From the NCBI GenBank assembly GCA_010015655.1, contig ML976694.1, positions 476,105 to 540,104 on the forward strand: 64,000 nt of DNA, given 5' to 3'. Of the stretch, positions 10,895 to 22,690 are shown piece by piece. Positions within the stretch are counted from its first letter, which is position 1, and each line of letters opens with the position of its first letter. Source of the DNA: Bimuria novae-zelandiae CBS 107.79. Lineage: Eukaryota; Ascomycota; Dothideomycetes; Pleosporales; Didymosphaeriaceae. The position numbers and the translations under genes were made by a program. Under the pieces are notes generated by a model that saw nothing but the letters and a program-made list of their open reading frames with translations, was not told the DNA's origin and searched no databases.

Positions 10895-11083
10895 TTATAA
10901 GGTAAATAAAGCCTCCTTTGCAACCTGCAAGAGAGCTAGTAATTTAGCCTTTATAGTAGATATAGTGACCGTGTCTTGCTTGTTAGCTTTCCATGCAATT
11001 AGGCCACTAAATAACTTAATAATATATCCTTGCGAGCTCTTGCGGTCGAGCGTATTATTAGCAAAGGATACATCACTTGCCAC
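10895..11083 (-). pseudogene. RNase H remnant of copia element 1
   Basis: The fragment reads DVSFANNTLDRKSSQGYI and later AWKANKQDTVTISTIKAKLL. This matches the copia RNase H pattern, in which D, DRKS.QGY and the TEAEL acidic residues form the active site; here the acidic pair has become IKAKL, consistent with G-to-A mutation of Glu codons. The remnant is inactive. Confidence 0.85.
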
Positions 11084-11527
11084 TTCTAAAGTATCTCCAC
11101 CCCTAAGCTAAAGACCTAGTAATCTAGTATTAGCAAGGTAGAGGAGAACTTAGTTAGCAGCTTTTTAGTATTCTTTACTTAGGTTAGATAGGAATCGTGA
11201 TAGTTAAGAACTTATAAAGGCGATATTAGGTCGCGTAGTTACCGCAGCGTAGAGGATTAATCCTATCTTTTACTAATATTAATTAACTTTAGCCTTACTA
11301 GCAAGTCTATTTTAAGGAAGTAGTTTAACTACTACTATAGGTGTTTCGTGCCGTATTTTATGTTGCTTAATAAGCTATAAAATCTTATTAATATACGATG
11401 CCTGTGAAAGCTAGATCTTTCTGTTTAGGCGGTCTCTAATGATTTCGACTCCTAGAAACCACTATAGCTCATTACCACCAGTAAGTGTGAATTTTATACT
11501 CATCTTTGCTAGAGCATCTTCAGCAGC

Positions 11528-11758
11528 TTACGTTTGTAATTTATCGTAAGCAATAATAAGGTCATCTATATAGAAGAAAATAATAATGCCATCCTTAATA
11601 AGACAGCATAGCTCGTGGGGCACTGTTTTGAAACCCATATTACGGAGAGTTAAGGTAAATTCTTTCTGCCAGAGCAGTAGAGATATGCGCAGTCCGTAGA
11701 GTGCTTTGTGCAGTTGGAGGACTGTGCCTGCTCGCGAGTAGCCGCGGGGCATTCTCAT
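11528..11758 (-). pseudogene. Reverse transcriptase remnant of copia element 1
   Basis: The fragment holds the copia RT core: MPRGYSRAGTVLQLHKALYG, then LRISLLLWQKEF and the catalytic box FFYIDDLIIAY, in which both Asp residues are retained. The frame is closed on both sides by RIP-type stops, so no polyprotein can be made. Confidence 0.9.
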
Positions 11759-13807
11759 GTAGATTTCTCTATCGAGCTTTGCGTGGACAAAAGCGTTAGT
11801 AACGTCGTATTAGATAAGCTCTAAGTTAAACTAAGCTATAATTACTATAAGCATGTAAAAGGATTATTTTATAAGCATTGCGGCGTAGGTTTCTTATAAA
11901 ATAAGGTGTCGTTATTAGTTACTTTGTACGACCAGTCGTGCCTTGCACTTCTATAATCAATAGTATTTATTAAACTTATAGGTATATACCTATATATAGT
12001 CAAGAATCTAATGTCCTGCTACTTTTACTAAGGAGGTAGCTACCTTACTCTAGGACTTCATCTCGCAGTAACTTTAGAGATAGGATTTCTTAGCTTCTTT
12101 TTACAAGTAATACAGTAGATAATCCTCGAGTTTGTCTTTACAGGTAGGCAGTTCTAGTAGTAAGCTTTAATAAGGTTTCTTACCAGCAGCGATTATGCGC
12201 TTTAGCTATACCTTATTAAGCGTCTTTTTATTAATAAGACCACGGGTTCTTGCTTCTATGCCTGCCATAAAAGCGGCGGCCTAAGGGCTCGTCTATCGTT
12301 GCCCTATCTACACTATTTAGGGTAGTTTAGCTTAATCGCCTCCTGCTATTAGTTATGCAAGGAGTGTTACTAGTAGTAGTATTAAGGGAGGCGTTAAATA
12401 TTTATACCTAACTTTCCTGTCTTACTTATACCTAGAAGCTCCTTTAACCTCTTCCTCTAGCGCTTTACTAATTATCTTATCCTTAAAGAAGGACTTGGTA
12501 GCTTGCTCTTATTAAGGTAAGGGAGGTAACTTAACTAATTAGACCTAGGCTACTATTTCCTCTAATATACTATGCATAAGATTATCTATTAGGTCTTTAG
12601 TTTTGCCTAAGAATATAGTATCTTCGTTAAAAATTACGTCGCGAGTACTAATTGTCTTTGCTAGAGAGGGGATCTATATTCTCTAGATATTAGTTAATCT
12701 ATAGCTAACTAGATAACCTATCTATGCTTTAGGATCTAGTCGCTAGAGCTTGCTCTTATTACGTTTAGTGTTATTAGTTATGGCGAAGGCCTTACAGCTA
12801 TAAGCTTTTAAGTAAGCTTAATAAGGCTTCTTTAGTTAGGTGATAACGCTATTCTATAAAGCTACTATTATAAAGAACACTTCGTATAGTGATTGCTATT
12901 AATTAGCGTAATTTAGCGTTTAATTGTAGAGGTAGACCGCGGCTCGGGTAATCTTAGGCTATATCTACTAAGATAGGTTAGAATTAAGTCGTATTACTCG
13001 CGCTTTCTTCTTAATTACACCCCCTAAGCGTTTAGCTCCTCTATTTTGTGCTTAAGTATTAGGTACTAAAGGCTTAATCTTAATGCCTTGCGCTAAGCAC
13101 TACCTCTTAACTTTTAGCTTAATAAAAAAGATCTTATTATTAGATTTAATTACTTTCACTATAATATTATATTATACTTCTATAAACTGTATAAAAGTGC
13201 TAAGTAGTTTAATAATTAAACGTGCTAGGTAGTTATCCTTAAAGTAAAAGTCTTATGCGAAGCTAAAGAATTAATTAGTAATTAGTATCTAGCTTTTCTC
13301 TCTTGTTAAGCTATTTACTTCGTAGTCGTAAAAATTAATTACGACTCGTTTGCTAGAGCCTTTAGTCAGCTCCCTAGCTTACTAGCGTATTTGCCGTTTT
13401 AGTTTTACTTTACTATAGGCGTTATATTTAACTATAGTAAGTCCTTTAATCCTTACCCCCTTAGATTACTATACTAAGTGTTTAAGTGCCTAAGGTCTTA
13501 GGTAGCCTAATTATTAGTGCTAGATTAATGCGTCTGCCTTTTGCAGTCTTCGTTTAGTACGTGTGTTAGTCTTATAGGTAGCAAGCGCAGCTTTAGTAGA
13601 CGCACTACCTACTAGCCTTATCCTGTGTTCTAACACCCACTATCTATGTAACTCTTAAAGTTCTGCTAGTACTATATTGTCTCTTCTCTTTAGAGTTATT
13701 AGGTCTGCCCTTATGTCCTACCAAAGGCCTTGCCTCCGGAGTAATTGGAACGATACAAGGTTATAGAGCAAATTAGGGTAATAGGCGATATTATCTAGCT
13801 ATATTAT

Positions 13808-14017
13808 TTAATTACTGCTTACACTTCGTACGTTAAGATAGACGCTCTCGTATCCTTTAATCCATATCTGTGTATTCCCTGCCCATATGAAATCTCTTGG
13901 CGCCGGTGGCCAGTATAAGGCAAAGCGATTAATGTCGTTAAAAATATAGCAGGTTATGCCTAAATCGAGTATGGCTAAGTATCGCAGTGAGTATGTGTTT
14001 AATTCACTATAGGACAA
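13808..14017 (-). pseudogene. Gag/protease remnant of copia element 1
   Basis: The segment ILDLGITCYIFND corresponds to the retropepsin-like active site of copia elements (usually D-S/T-G), with Leu in place of Ser/Thr, a change a single C-to-T can make. The frame is interrupted on both sides. Confidence 0.6.
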
Positions 14018-14945
14018 TGTGGCTTTAAGGCTCGCTAGGATTTTAGTAATCTAGCGTCTATCTAGTCACTTATTATTAGCCTTAGTGATTCGAGTTAGAG
14101 TAGGAGTATATAATAGTTTAATTATAGGTGCCTGTAATCTAGCCCTCTTTATTATCCTTAGGCTTTCTTAAAGCTCTAGGTCATTCTCTAGCCTAAATTT
14201 AATTAGGTTAGCTATACCAGGTTTTAGTCTAAACTATTCTAGCTGCTTGTCTAAGAAAGCGTAGAAGCAGTCTTATAGACTATAGCGTTATTTATAAGCA
14301 AGGCACTTAAGGCCACCAGCTACCGCTAGCTTATTATCTATAATCGCGGACCGCTTAGTTCTAGTACGTTAACTATCGTTTTGTTATTTATAATTCTAAG
14401 GTCTTCCCTAACTTTTAAATAATGCTACTTCATCTACAAGAGAGGCGTCCCTGTCTATAGCCTAAACGAATTTACCGTTAGCAAGAGATAAACCTGCAGC
14501 AGTAAAAGCGCCTTTTTATTTGCCCTTAATTAGGTGCTAGAGGATTATGTAGTCTTAGAAGAGTTTTATTATGTGCTTCCGTGAGATAGCTGCATCCTTA
14601 CTTCTATTTTGCTAGAAGGTCGTTACCTACATAGGTGCGATATAGACTACTGCCTTTATAAAGTCTTCTTTAACTAAGTCTAGCCTTTAAACTTCTAGGA
14701 CCTAATTAGTCTTTGCTTCTGTAGCTGCATAATCGTACTTAGATAGCTATATAGCCCATAATCTAGCTATTCTTATTAGCTTAAGAGCTTCTTAGTATCT
14801 TGCCCTTACTCTTCGATATTCGTCTTAATAGTTAACCCTAACTATAATTGTGAGGTTATTAATCTATTACTTTATTATACTTCTAAGGGTGTAGCAGTTG
14901 TTCTGCAGGTATACGGAGATTGTTAATTAGAAAAAGGTAACTACC

Positions 14946-15414
14946 TGTTAGGATCCGAGCGACCTACAAGTGTCGAGGACCAACGATGGGTAGCCGCGGG
15001 GTAACCATTAGTGGGACTGCACTACCGAGGTCACGTGATCTACCATCCCGCCAAGAATACTATCCCGGATGGCACAACCCTCCCGGATGGCATAACCCTC
15101 CCGGATGGCATAACCCTCCCGGATGGCATAACCATCCAGGATGGCACAGGATTATAGGATGGCAGGAAAAGGATTAAATATATAAACCCACACGAATACC
15201 CTTACGGCATTCGTGTTTAACCTGTTTATCAATCTATCGTTTAGATCTAAATAAGCAACCTTGTTGATTTAATTGTGCTGTACACACCTTCGATACTAAT
15301 GCCCCAGTGACAAGCGCAAGCTATCACTACAACCCTCTCCCGTCCTACCAGTATTCCTGCCCGAGAACCAACCTTAGCCCCTTAGGGATTAGCTATCTCT
15401 TTGGGATCTTAACA
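14946..15414. mobile_element. Solo LTR nested in copia element 1
   Basis: A 469-bp GC-balanced insertion begins TGTTAGGATCC and ends GGATCTTAACA (imperfect terminal inverted repeats) and is bounded by a perfect 5-bp duplication CTACC (14,941-14,945; 15,415-15,419). The related element at 46,329-51,648 runs straight through the same site without it. No internal retrotransposon sequence is present, so it is a solo LTR left by LTR-LTR recombination. It contains five tandem copies of an 18-bp unit and a TATA-like AAATATATAAA. It lacks RIP mutations although the element around it is heavily mutated. Confidence 0.88.
15063..15150 (+). repeat. Tandem 18-bp repeat inside the solo LTR
   Basis: The unit TCCCGGATGGCATAACCC is repeated four times (15,063-15,134) with a degenerate fifth copy. 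It lies just upstream of a TATA-like sequence and may be a U3 enhancer array. Confidence 0.85.
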
Positions 15415-15442
15415 CTACCTTATCAAGGTCTACCTTTTATTC

Positions 15443-15625
15443 TTAGTAGTCTCGATCTATAATCTTGTAGATCTCGAGCCGTTCTTTATAATAGTCGCTA
15501 TTATCTCTGTATGCTTTCGCACCAGCCATTAATAGATAGGATAGCAATGTTGGCACGTTATTTGGGTTCGCAGTCACGTAGGCGGCGCTTGGTTGGTAGT
15601 TGCTTATTAGCGGCGGCACTGGCAT
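15443..15625 (-). pseudogene. Gag remnant of copia element 1
   Basis: A 60-codon open remnant (MPVPPLISNYQPSAAYVT...) lies near the 5' LTR of the minus-strand element, where gag is expected. A parallel, more mutated copy is visible at about 51,060-51,230 in element 2. Confidence 0.55.
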
Positions 15626-15820
15626 CGCGGGTTTCTGCTTTGGTTCATCTGTCAGCGCTGGGTCAATAATGTTCCAGACCTTCAGGAATTAGCATCTTGT
15701 TTTGAGCTGATTTAGCCATGGCGTGTAGTTCGTGTAGTCGGTCAGGATCACTGTAGGATCTCTGAGAGTTGATAGGGCCATTATAATTGGCTTAGTTAAG
15801 GTAGTAATCGGTTGAGGCAG

Positions 15821-15833
15821 TGAGACTCTTAAT
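15821..15833 (-). other. Primer-binding site of copia element 1: half-tRNA-Lys type
   Basis: Directly next to the 5' LTR, the plus strand reads TGAGACTCTTAAT. This matches the anticodon stem-loop of tRNA-Lys(CUU) as I remember it, ending at about tRNA position 39. Use of an internally cleaved 5' half-tRNA is known for copia (there tRNA-iMet). The match can be extended imperfectly upstream (GGTTGAGGCAG against GGTAGAGCA). Confidence 0.6.
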
Positions 15834-16040
15834 TGTCAAATTAGAGGGCAATCTTAATAAGATAGAAAAGTAATTGTTTATTAATTTTTTGCGTTGTGGG
15901 AGGTAGCATCTTCTATATGACCATAAAGACATCCCTTGCTTTGTTGTGTAACGTATCTTATGCAAGGGAGGAATGTATCTCATGCAAGGGTACTAGTGCG
16001 CCAGCCACCTTGTAAGCGCAAAGGACCATGTAATCGGACA
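15834..16040 (-). repeat. LTR of copia element 1 (5' LTR)
   Basis: A 207-bp repeat of 10,271-10,477, ending ATCGGACA and followed by the target duplication TGTAT. Confidence 0.93.
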
Positions 16041-16357
16041 TGTATAGAGGTTAAAATTAATAGTTAATAATTTAATTATAAGGTTTTTATCTCTTTTATA
16101 ACTTTTAAGTATTAGCTATTATAATAGCCTTACTTACTTTTAATAGTAATACGCGGGTAAATTGTATATATTTTTTTTAACTCTAGTAAGGCCTACTAAG
16201 TAATATAAATATCTAAAGATTTTTATAACGTGCTATTTATTAAATTTATTAGATTTATTAATTAATTAGGCTATTTTAGTATTACTAGATAATTAAGTAT
16301 GATTAATAACTAAACTGCTTGGTTAAGATTATATAGTATAAAACCTACTATTTACTA
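16041..16357. other. AT-rich spacer between two copia elements
   Basis: TpA-rich degenerate sequence with no gene. It carries the right TSD of element 1 (16,041-16,045) and the left TSD TACTA of element 3 (16,353-16,357). Confidence 0.6.
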
Positions 16358-16599
16358 TGTTGGCTTTAAACCTGCGCAACACTGCTACGGCTTTTACCGC
16401 CATGCAGTTTGCCTGCAGTTTATTGCGTAGTTTGCCTATAGTTTGTTGCGCTAGTCCTAATTAGGCTAGCAGGGGATAAACCACGCTCGATAAATACTTC
16501 TCATAACAGCCCACTATAATAGATCTATAATTAAGAATTAAATTAATACCACATCGTTGCAACGAAGTCTTGATCCAACAGCCTATTGCTATATTAACA
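16358..16599 (+). repeat. 5' LTR of copia element 3
   Basis: A 242-bp direct repeat of 21,887-22,128; the differences are mainly C/T and G/A. The target duplication TACTA lies immediately upstream. Confidence 0.93.
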
Positions 16600-17145
16600 C
16601 TGATCAGTAGTTGCTACACTACAGATCGGCAAGATATACTGTGTACAGGGAATCTCAGCGCACGTTTCAGGCTGAGTATTCTAGCGATAGAAGCGGTTAG
16701 CGCATGCCTCCTCCCCTACCAAGGCCCAGGATACAGCATCGCTAGTGCGAAGTACAGGTACAACAAGCTCACTACTATCCTGTATCAGGATCAGCGGCGC
16801 CTCGTATTTAAAGGATCTCTCCGCCTGGATTGTCCCTACCAAGGCTTAGTTCGGAAGGAGATTTGCGTCAACCACGCCAACTCTTATTAAATTACACTAA
16901 TTACAGGCCCACATCTAAAACGCTATTATAAAGTACACCTAAATAAAGGATCGCTCGTGGTACCTAGACAAGATAATCTATAAGGACTAGTACGCTAACT
17001 AAGATTTTAATATCGCTAACGCCACCGTTAATATAGACAAACTTAACACCATAGTTATTAACTAGATAATATAGGTGGAAGAAGATAATATATTTAACCT
17101 GTTTTTACTACTTAAGTTTAAGGAGTATTTCGAGAATTTTACCTG

Positions 17146-17280
17146 NNNNNNNNNNNNNNNNNNNNNNNNNNNNNNNNNNNNNNNNNNNNNNNNNNNNNNN
17201 NNNNNNNNNNNNNNNNNNNNNNNNNNNNNNNNNNNNNNNNNNNNNNNNNNNNNNNNNNNNNNNNNNNNNNNNNNNNNNNN
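17146..17280. other. Assembly gap (135 N)
   Basis: A run of 135 unknown bases within element 3. The length may be an estimate. Confidence 1.
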
Positions 17281-19298
17281 AAGGCTTTAAGTGCCACTAG
17301 ATTATAGATAATAAAGAATAATAGTAGTAGTAGCGAGCTCCGCTAGGTGGAGGATTATTATTATTATTACAACCTAGATTTACGCCTGTGCAGAATAACT
17401 CTTATTTACTTACTAACCTCGCTAAGTTATACACGCCGGAGTAGAAGTATTTAAGTAACAAATACAATATCCTTAAGACAAAGATTAAGGTGTTTAACGA
17501 CCTCTGCACTAAGGTTAGGATTAATAAGGATAAGTAGTATAAAATAGCACTCTCTGTTATGCTTACTAGCTAAGCGCTTTAGTATTACTACGATTATATT
17601 GCTCCCTAGGCGCTTACGCTTACTTATAATATAATGCTTAATAAGCTACGCACGTACTTTAACACTACATAAGCTCACTAGATGTACCTCTAGGAGTGGC
17701 ATAGCACTACGCTTAAGAGCGTCATAACTGCTAACCCTAAGAAAGACCCTATAGAGTGTCTTAAAATAGTTATTAGTAAGATGAACATGCTTTATTAGGC
17801 ACTATTATAGGACTAGGGTAAGAGCTATAATTAGTATTTGCTTGCGCAACAGCTCCTTAGCGCATGTTATAGTATTAAAGTAACTACTATAGCTTGCTTA
17901 AAGCTAGTAACTACATTTAAAGGTGTTGCTGTAGATCTCCGCAACGTAGTTAGCATGTGGTTAAGCTATTATCCTAATAGCCAGTTTCTATCACAAGATG
18001 CAGATAAGCAGTATTACACTAATCGCCGCTATATTTGTAATAATTAACAAGCTACAGGATTATTAGATAATAACTACTATAGCTACCACTATTAAGGTTA
18101 AGGCGGATCGCGCGGCAATCAATTTAATAATAATAATTATTAGTTAAACTACTTAGGCAATCGCCATAATAAGACATGCTTTATCTACAAGTAGTCTAAG
18201 TGCTAGTTAACTCGATACTTAAAGAAGGAGCGCATGGAGCATCGCTAACGCTATAACTAATACGCTTAAGATAATCCTGATACCCTAAGCTATAAAGTGT
18301 TTCTCGCCGGCTATAAAGGCATAGAGCTTAAAGACAGCGATGGTAGCGACAATAATGCTAGTAATAATAATATTAAAGTATATTTTACTAACTAAGTCTA
18401 CTTAACTACATCCTGCGGCAAGATTAACGGCGACGCTATTGTCTCTAGCCTTAATAACGCTGCCGCACTTTATGTAATTATAGGTAATAATTCTTATATT
18501 TCTAGCAAAGTAAATAAAGATACTTAACTTTTCTTATTTAATTTACGCTACGGCGCAGATATCTTTTAAGGTATTATACCTAATACTAGTGTAGCCGGTG
18601 TCTTAACTACTAGTAAGACATAAGTAAAGGCGCTGTAGCTTATCTAACTATCTATAGTTATTAATAAGTCTATCGTAGGACGTTATTAAATCTGATTTAG
18701 AGATAATCCAGAGTGTTTCTCCCTTAGCAACGTCAATGTTAGCACGCTATTTAGTACAATTACCTTTATAGTAATGCTAACCAACATACTATTTCTGCTC
18801 TACTTAAATAATATGGATTATTATGGTATCTTCTTTAATAATATTAATAATATGCTCGTTTAAGGTGGCAAAGAATTCCTAATTGTCTGTAAATGGGGAC
18901 ATCCATAGCTCCTGCTTAATAAACAAGAGACCGTTATCCACTACTTAACCAAGACTAAGCTACGCTAGCTTTACCGACGCTTTAGCTATCCTGCTGCTAG
19001 ACAACTGCACAAGATCCTTAGCAAAGCAGGCCATAAAGATATTAATAAGGATATTATTAATCGTATTAATAAGTACTGTTACCAGTGTTAAATCTATAGT
19101 AAAGCACCTGGCCGTTTCCGCTTTACTATTCGTAATAACATGGACTTTAACTTATGCGTTATTATTAATGTAATGTATATTAATTAGAAACCAGTGCTCT
19201 ACGCAGTTAATAAAGCCACAGCTTTTTAAGCTACTTAATTTATACTAAATATCTAGGCAAATACTACTTAGGATCTCCTTCGCGCCATGTAAATTAAC

Positions 19299-19526
19299 AT
19301 GTACGTTAGTCCTCCTAACGTTATTAAGACAGATGCTGGCAAGAACTTTATTACTAATAAGTTTATTAATAACGCCACGTTACTTGTAATTAAGGTTAAG
19401 GAAGTCCTAGTGGAGGCATATTATTTAATTAGTAAGGTTGAGCGCTATTATTCTCCTATCCGCCGTGCTTATAGGGTGATCTCTGTAGACGTTAGACGTA
19501 TAACCGCTCCTAAACATATCTTGTAG
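19299..19526 (+). pseudogene. Integrase remnant of copia element 3
   Basis: The fragment contains the second catalytic region of retroviral-type integrase (IKTDAGKNFITNKF, where the Asp is the DDE aspartate) and downstream VEAYYLISKVERYYSPIRRA, corresponding to the stretch with the catalytic Glu (VERYH type). It is bounded by stops. Confidence 0.85.
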
Positions 19527-20414
19527 ATGGCTATTAAGGCTGTTAATAACACCACAGGTCCTAACGGACTTGTCCTAACTCTTCTCGTCTTTAGAGCATA
19601 TCCTCGCCTGTTAAAGAAATTACTACTATTGCTATCTATTACCGCCCGCGACGCTATAGTGCGTAAAGTAATAGCTAAAGTGCGCAAGATTAAGGTAAAG
19701 TGCTAAGTTAATAAGGCTCTTGCAACTCGTAATAGTCCTAACATAACTAATATCTTACTATTGCCTATCCTAAGCAGCGTTAAGGTCTAGCAAGAGAACT
19801 ATAAATAGTCTGGCCCGCATTAGATAATTGCCCTTTACGTTAATAAGTAATCCGTGGTTATTAAAATTAATAATAAATAAGTCACCTTCCGCATTGCCGC
19901 AGTGCGCCCGTATTATATAAATAATATAACTATTATTACCCCTCCCGCAGAGGACAAGGATAATAGTGGCTTTAATAATAATTTTACTCCTATTATAGAG
20001 GAGCCCGCGCCTAAGCGTAAGCGCGGTAGGCTAAAAGGCTTAAGGAATAAGCTAAAACCTAATAAAGTTATAACTACTATAGTTAACCTTAATTAACGTG
20101 AGCATAATAATCTTGTCCTGGCTAAGAAGCTACGAGCAGTTAGCAAGATTATAATACTAAAGTAACTATTTAAAGTATTTATAAAGGCAGAGATTAACGC
20201 CCTTATAATACAAGATGTCTTTCGCTTTGAGAAGTATAGTCCTTACTATTATAATAAGGTCCGCATCTTTAAGTTACGTATTATTAATAAAGTTAAGGAC
20301 AAGACTACTAATCGTCCGTATAAGAAGCCCTGTCTTATTATTTAAGGATACGCTAATAATAATAAGAAGCTTGTCCTAATATAGTCTCCCACTATCCAGC
20401 GTGCAAGCCAGCGT

Positions 20415-20624
20415 GTGATTATCGCTCTAGCACCATCACTGTTGAAGCTGGGCATGTACCTCTGGCTCCGTGACATCACTCAGGCCTATACGCAATCGGA
20501 TAATCCACTCCAGCGTACTATTGTGGCTGACATACCAGCCCAGCTTAAGGAAAGTTATCTAACAAACATAGTTATAGTTATTATTAAGCTACTATACGGC
20601 ATTGCTGAAGCAGGTGCCTATTAG
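20415..20624 (+). pseudogene. Reverse transcriptase remnant of copia element 3
   Basis: The DITQAYTQSDNPLQRTIVAD and LLYGIAEAGAY segments match the RT region around the first catalytic Asp of copia polyproteins. This patch keeps normal GC content while its surroundings are RIP-mutated. Confidence 0.85.
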
Positions 20625-21886
20625 TAGTTAACGTATAATAAACACCACACTAAGACTCTTTACATAGTAATATCTACTTATAATCTATGCCTGCTTATTA
20701 GTAAGGCTAGTAGCAAGTGCTTTGGCATTATTAGCATGCAAACTAATAACACGCTTAGTCTGTTTAATAAAGCTTTTACAGACCTTAAGGACCAAGAGCT
20801 ACGTTTTAAGGCCAAGCCTAAGTAGTTTCTGTTACTAGACGCGCAAATCGACTTTAACAGCTATATTATTAAGCTTAATAATAATAATCGCGCCATTACT
20901 CTACGCCAGAGGAAGCAAGGCAAGAAGCTAGAAATAGCTAATAATAAGTAATTATACATTTAATAGCGCGCTTAAGGTGCTTACATTACGACAATCTATC
21001 AACCTAAGGCGAGCTTCGACCTCGCCGCCGCAGCCCAAGCAAGTGAGCCTATAAAAGAAGAAATTGCTAGATTAAATAAGCGCATTATCTAGTAGAAGGA
21101 GAATATTACTCGCGGCCTTAACTTTATCCTACTAGACTTAAGTAATTTAAAGCTATACGCCTTTATTAACGTATTATTTACTAATAATAAGGACATGTTA
21201 TCACAAATAGGCTTCGTGATTACGCTTAGTAATAAGACTAAAAATAGCGATTGTAACTTTAAGTTTACTAGTAATATTATCTACTAGTTATTTATTAAGT
21301 GTAAGCGCGTTACTCGCAGCGTCCTTGCATCTAAGATCTACGCAATAGCCTATAGAGTTAACACTATAATTATAATTAGCGGTATAATTAACATAATTAT
21401 GCAGTAACTTAACCTCCCTAATGTCTCTATCGTTATATGCACTAACTTACGCTCCTTATATAATTACCTTATTAAGCTTAGCACTACTAAGGAGAAGCGC
21501 CTTATAATTAACATTATAGCTTTGCGTAAGGCCTATAAGCGCAATAATCTTATAGACATTTGCTAGATTAATAGACGTAACAATCTAGCAGACTTAATAA
21601 CTAAGGCTAGCTCTAACTTAGCTATAGAGCATTTTATTAACTATAACTAGCTTAAGCTTTGCGTGCAAGGCTGGGTCAATCGTGCTAAAGTTAACACCCT
21701 AGAGTATAATTACAATAGCAAAAAGTAGTAAGTCTACAAAAGGAGCAGTAAGATAGGCACTAAGAGGACGCGCACTAGCACTAGTCCAGTTAAAAAACTA
21801 GTAACTATTACAGATTGTGTTTTATTGCAGATTTAAGCGTTCTGGGCTAAACTGGCCACATGTAGCATAAAAGAAAAGATAGCTAG

Positions 21887-22128
21887 TGTTAACTTCAAAC
21901 CTGCGCAACACTACTACGGTTTTCACCGCTATGCAGTTTGCCTACAGTTTATTGCGTAGTTTGCCTGTAGTTTATTGCGCTAGTCCTAATTAGGCTAGCA
22001 GGGGACAAACCACGCTCGATAAATACTTCTTATAACAGCCCACCACAATAGATCTGCAATCAAGAATCAAATCAATACCACATCGTTGCAACGAAGTCTT
22101 GATCCAACAGCCTATTGTCGTATCAACA
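21887..22128 (+). repeat. 3' LTR of copia element 3
   Basis: A 242-bp repeat of 16,358-16,599, followed by the target duplication TACTA. The preceding purine-rich AAAAGAAAAGATAG may be the polypurine tract. Confidence 0.92.
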
Positions 22129-22133
22129 TACTA

Positions 22134-22690
22134 TTTATTTATATTATTCTCTCTAATACGCCTTTCTCTTATATTAAGGAATAGTATTTTATAAATTAAT
22201 TCTTCTTACTTAATAAAGCGTTGTCGAGGCATAATAAATTACGTATTTAATTCTAATACTTTAGCTTAATAATAGAGAATTTAGAAAGGTTAACTAGCTA
22301 TAAGACGTATATTTATAATAGGCTAGAGCCTTTACGCAGCCCCTTATAATATTAAATATAAAAATAAAAATAGTAGCTCTATCTTACATATAAACTTAAT
22401 ATTATTATAATTAGTATATTTATTAAGTAAGAGAAATTAATATCGCTAAGTATTCAATACTATAATGGGCTACGTCCAGTTGTTGCCTCAGATTCTTAAC
22501 CCTTAGTTTTGCGAATCCCAGATATATAAGCTTAATGCCTAAAGCTTAACTCTAGGCTTTTTATTAAATTTATAAATATTCTTTTAGTACCTTCAGCTTC
22601 TTAAGCAATTAGTCCCTTATATTAAATTTAATTACTTTTACCTATTATAGGATAAGTAAATATTAAATATAATTATAAACTAAACCCACG
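22134..22690. other. AT-rich degenerate sequence left of the gypsy remnant
   Basis: TpA-rich and RIP-like, without recognisable coding content; it may hold the unrecognisable 5' end of the gypsy element. Confidence 0.4.

Larger units (their letters stand above)
10271..16040 (-). mobile_element. Complete Ty1/copia retrotransposon 1 (RIP-mutated, minus strand)
   Basis: Two 207-bp LTRs (10,271-10,477 and 15,834-16,040) begin TGTC and end GACA, and are flanked by a perfect 5-bp duplication TGTAT (10,266-10,270; 16,041-16,045). On the minus strand, in order: gag remnant (about 15,625-15,443), aspartic protease remnant (about 13,940), integrase region, reverse transcriptase (11,758-11,528) and RNase H (11,083-10,895). 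Protease-integrase-RT-RNase H is the copia order. A purine-rich tract (GAGGGGGTG, read on the minus strand) abuts the 3' LTR. Almost all coding frames are broken by TAA/TAG. An unrelated solo LTR interrupts the gag side. Without that 474-bp insertion (LTR plus one TSD copy) the element is about 5.3 kb, normal for the group. Confidence 0.93.
16358..22128 (+). mobile_element. Complete Ty1/copia retrotransposon 3 (RIP-mutated, plus strand)
   Basis: Two 242-bp LTRs (16,358-16,599; 21,887-22,128) run from TGTT to AACA, flanked by a perfect duplication TACTA (16,353-16,357; 22,129-22,133). Plus-strand remnants in copia order: gag (about 17,400-18,300), integrase (KTDAGKNF and VERYYSPIRRAY, 19,299-19,526), then reverse transcriptase (DITQAYTQSDNPLQRT, LLYGIAEAG; 20,415-20,624). 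It differs from elements 1 and 2 in both LTR and internal sequence. Most frames carry TAA/TAG, but patches near 16,600-16,880 and 20,380-20,550 keep normal composition. A 135-base run of N lies in the 5' internal part. Confidence 0.92.

Noticed and set aside
15063..15150. CRISPR-like array
   Set aside because: Units are directly tandem without spacers and the organism is a fungus.
14986..15177. 63-codon frame with repeated PPGWHN
   Set aside because: It is the translation of the 18-bp tandem array inside the solo LTR.
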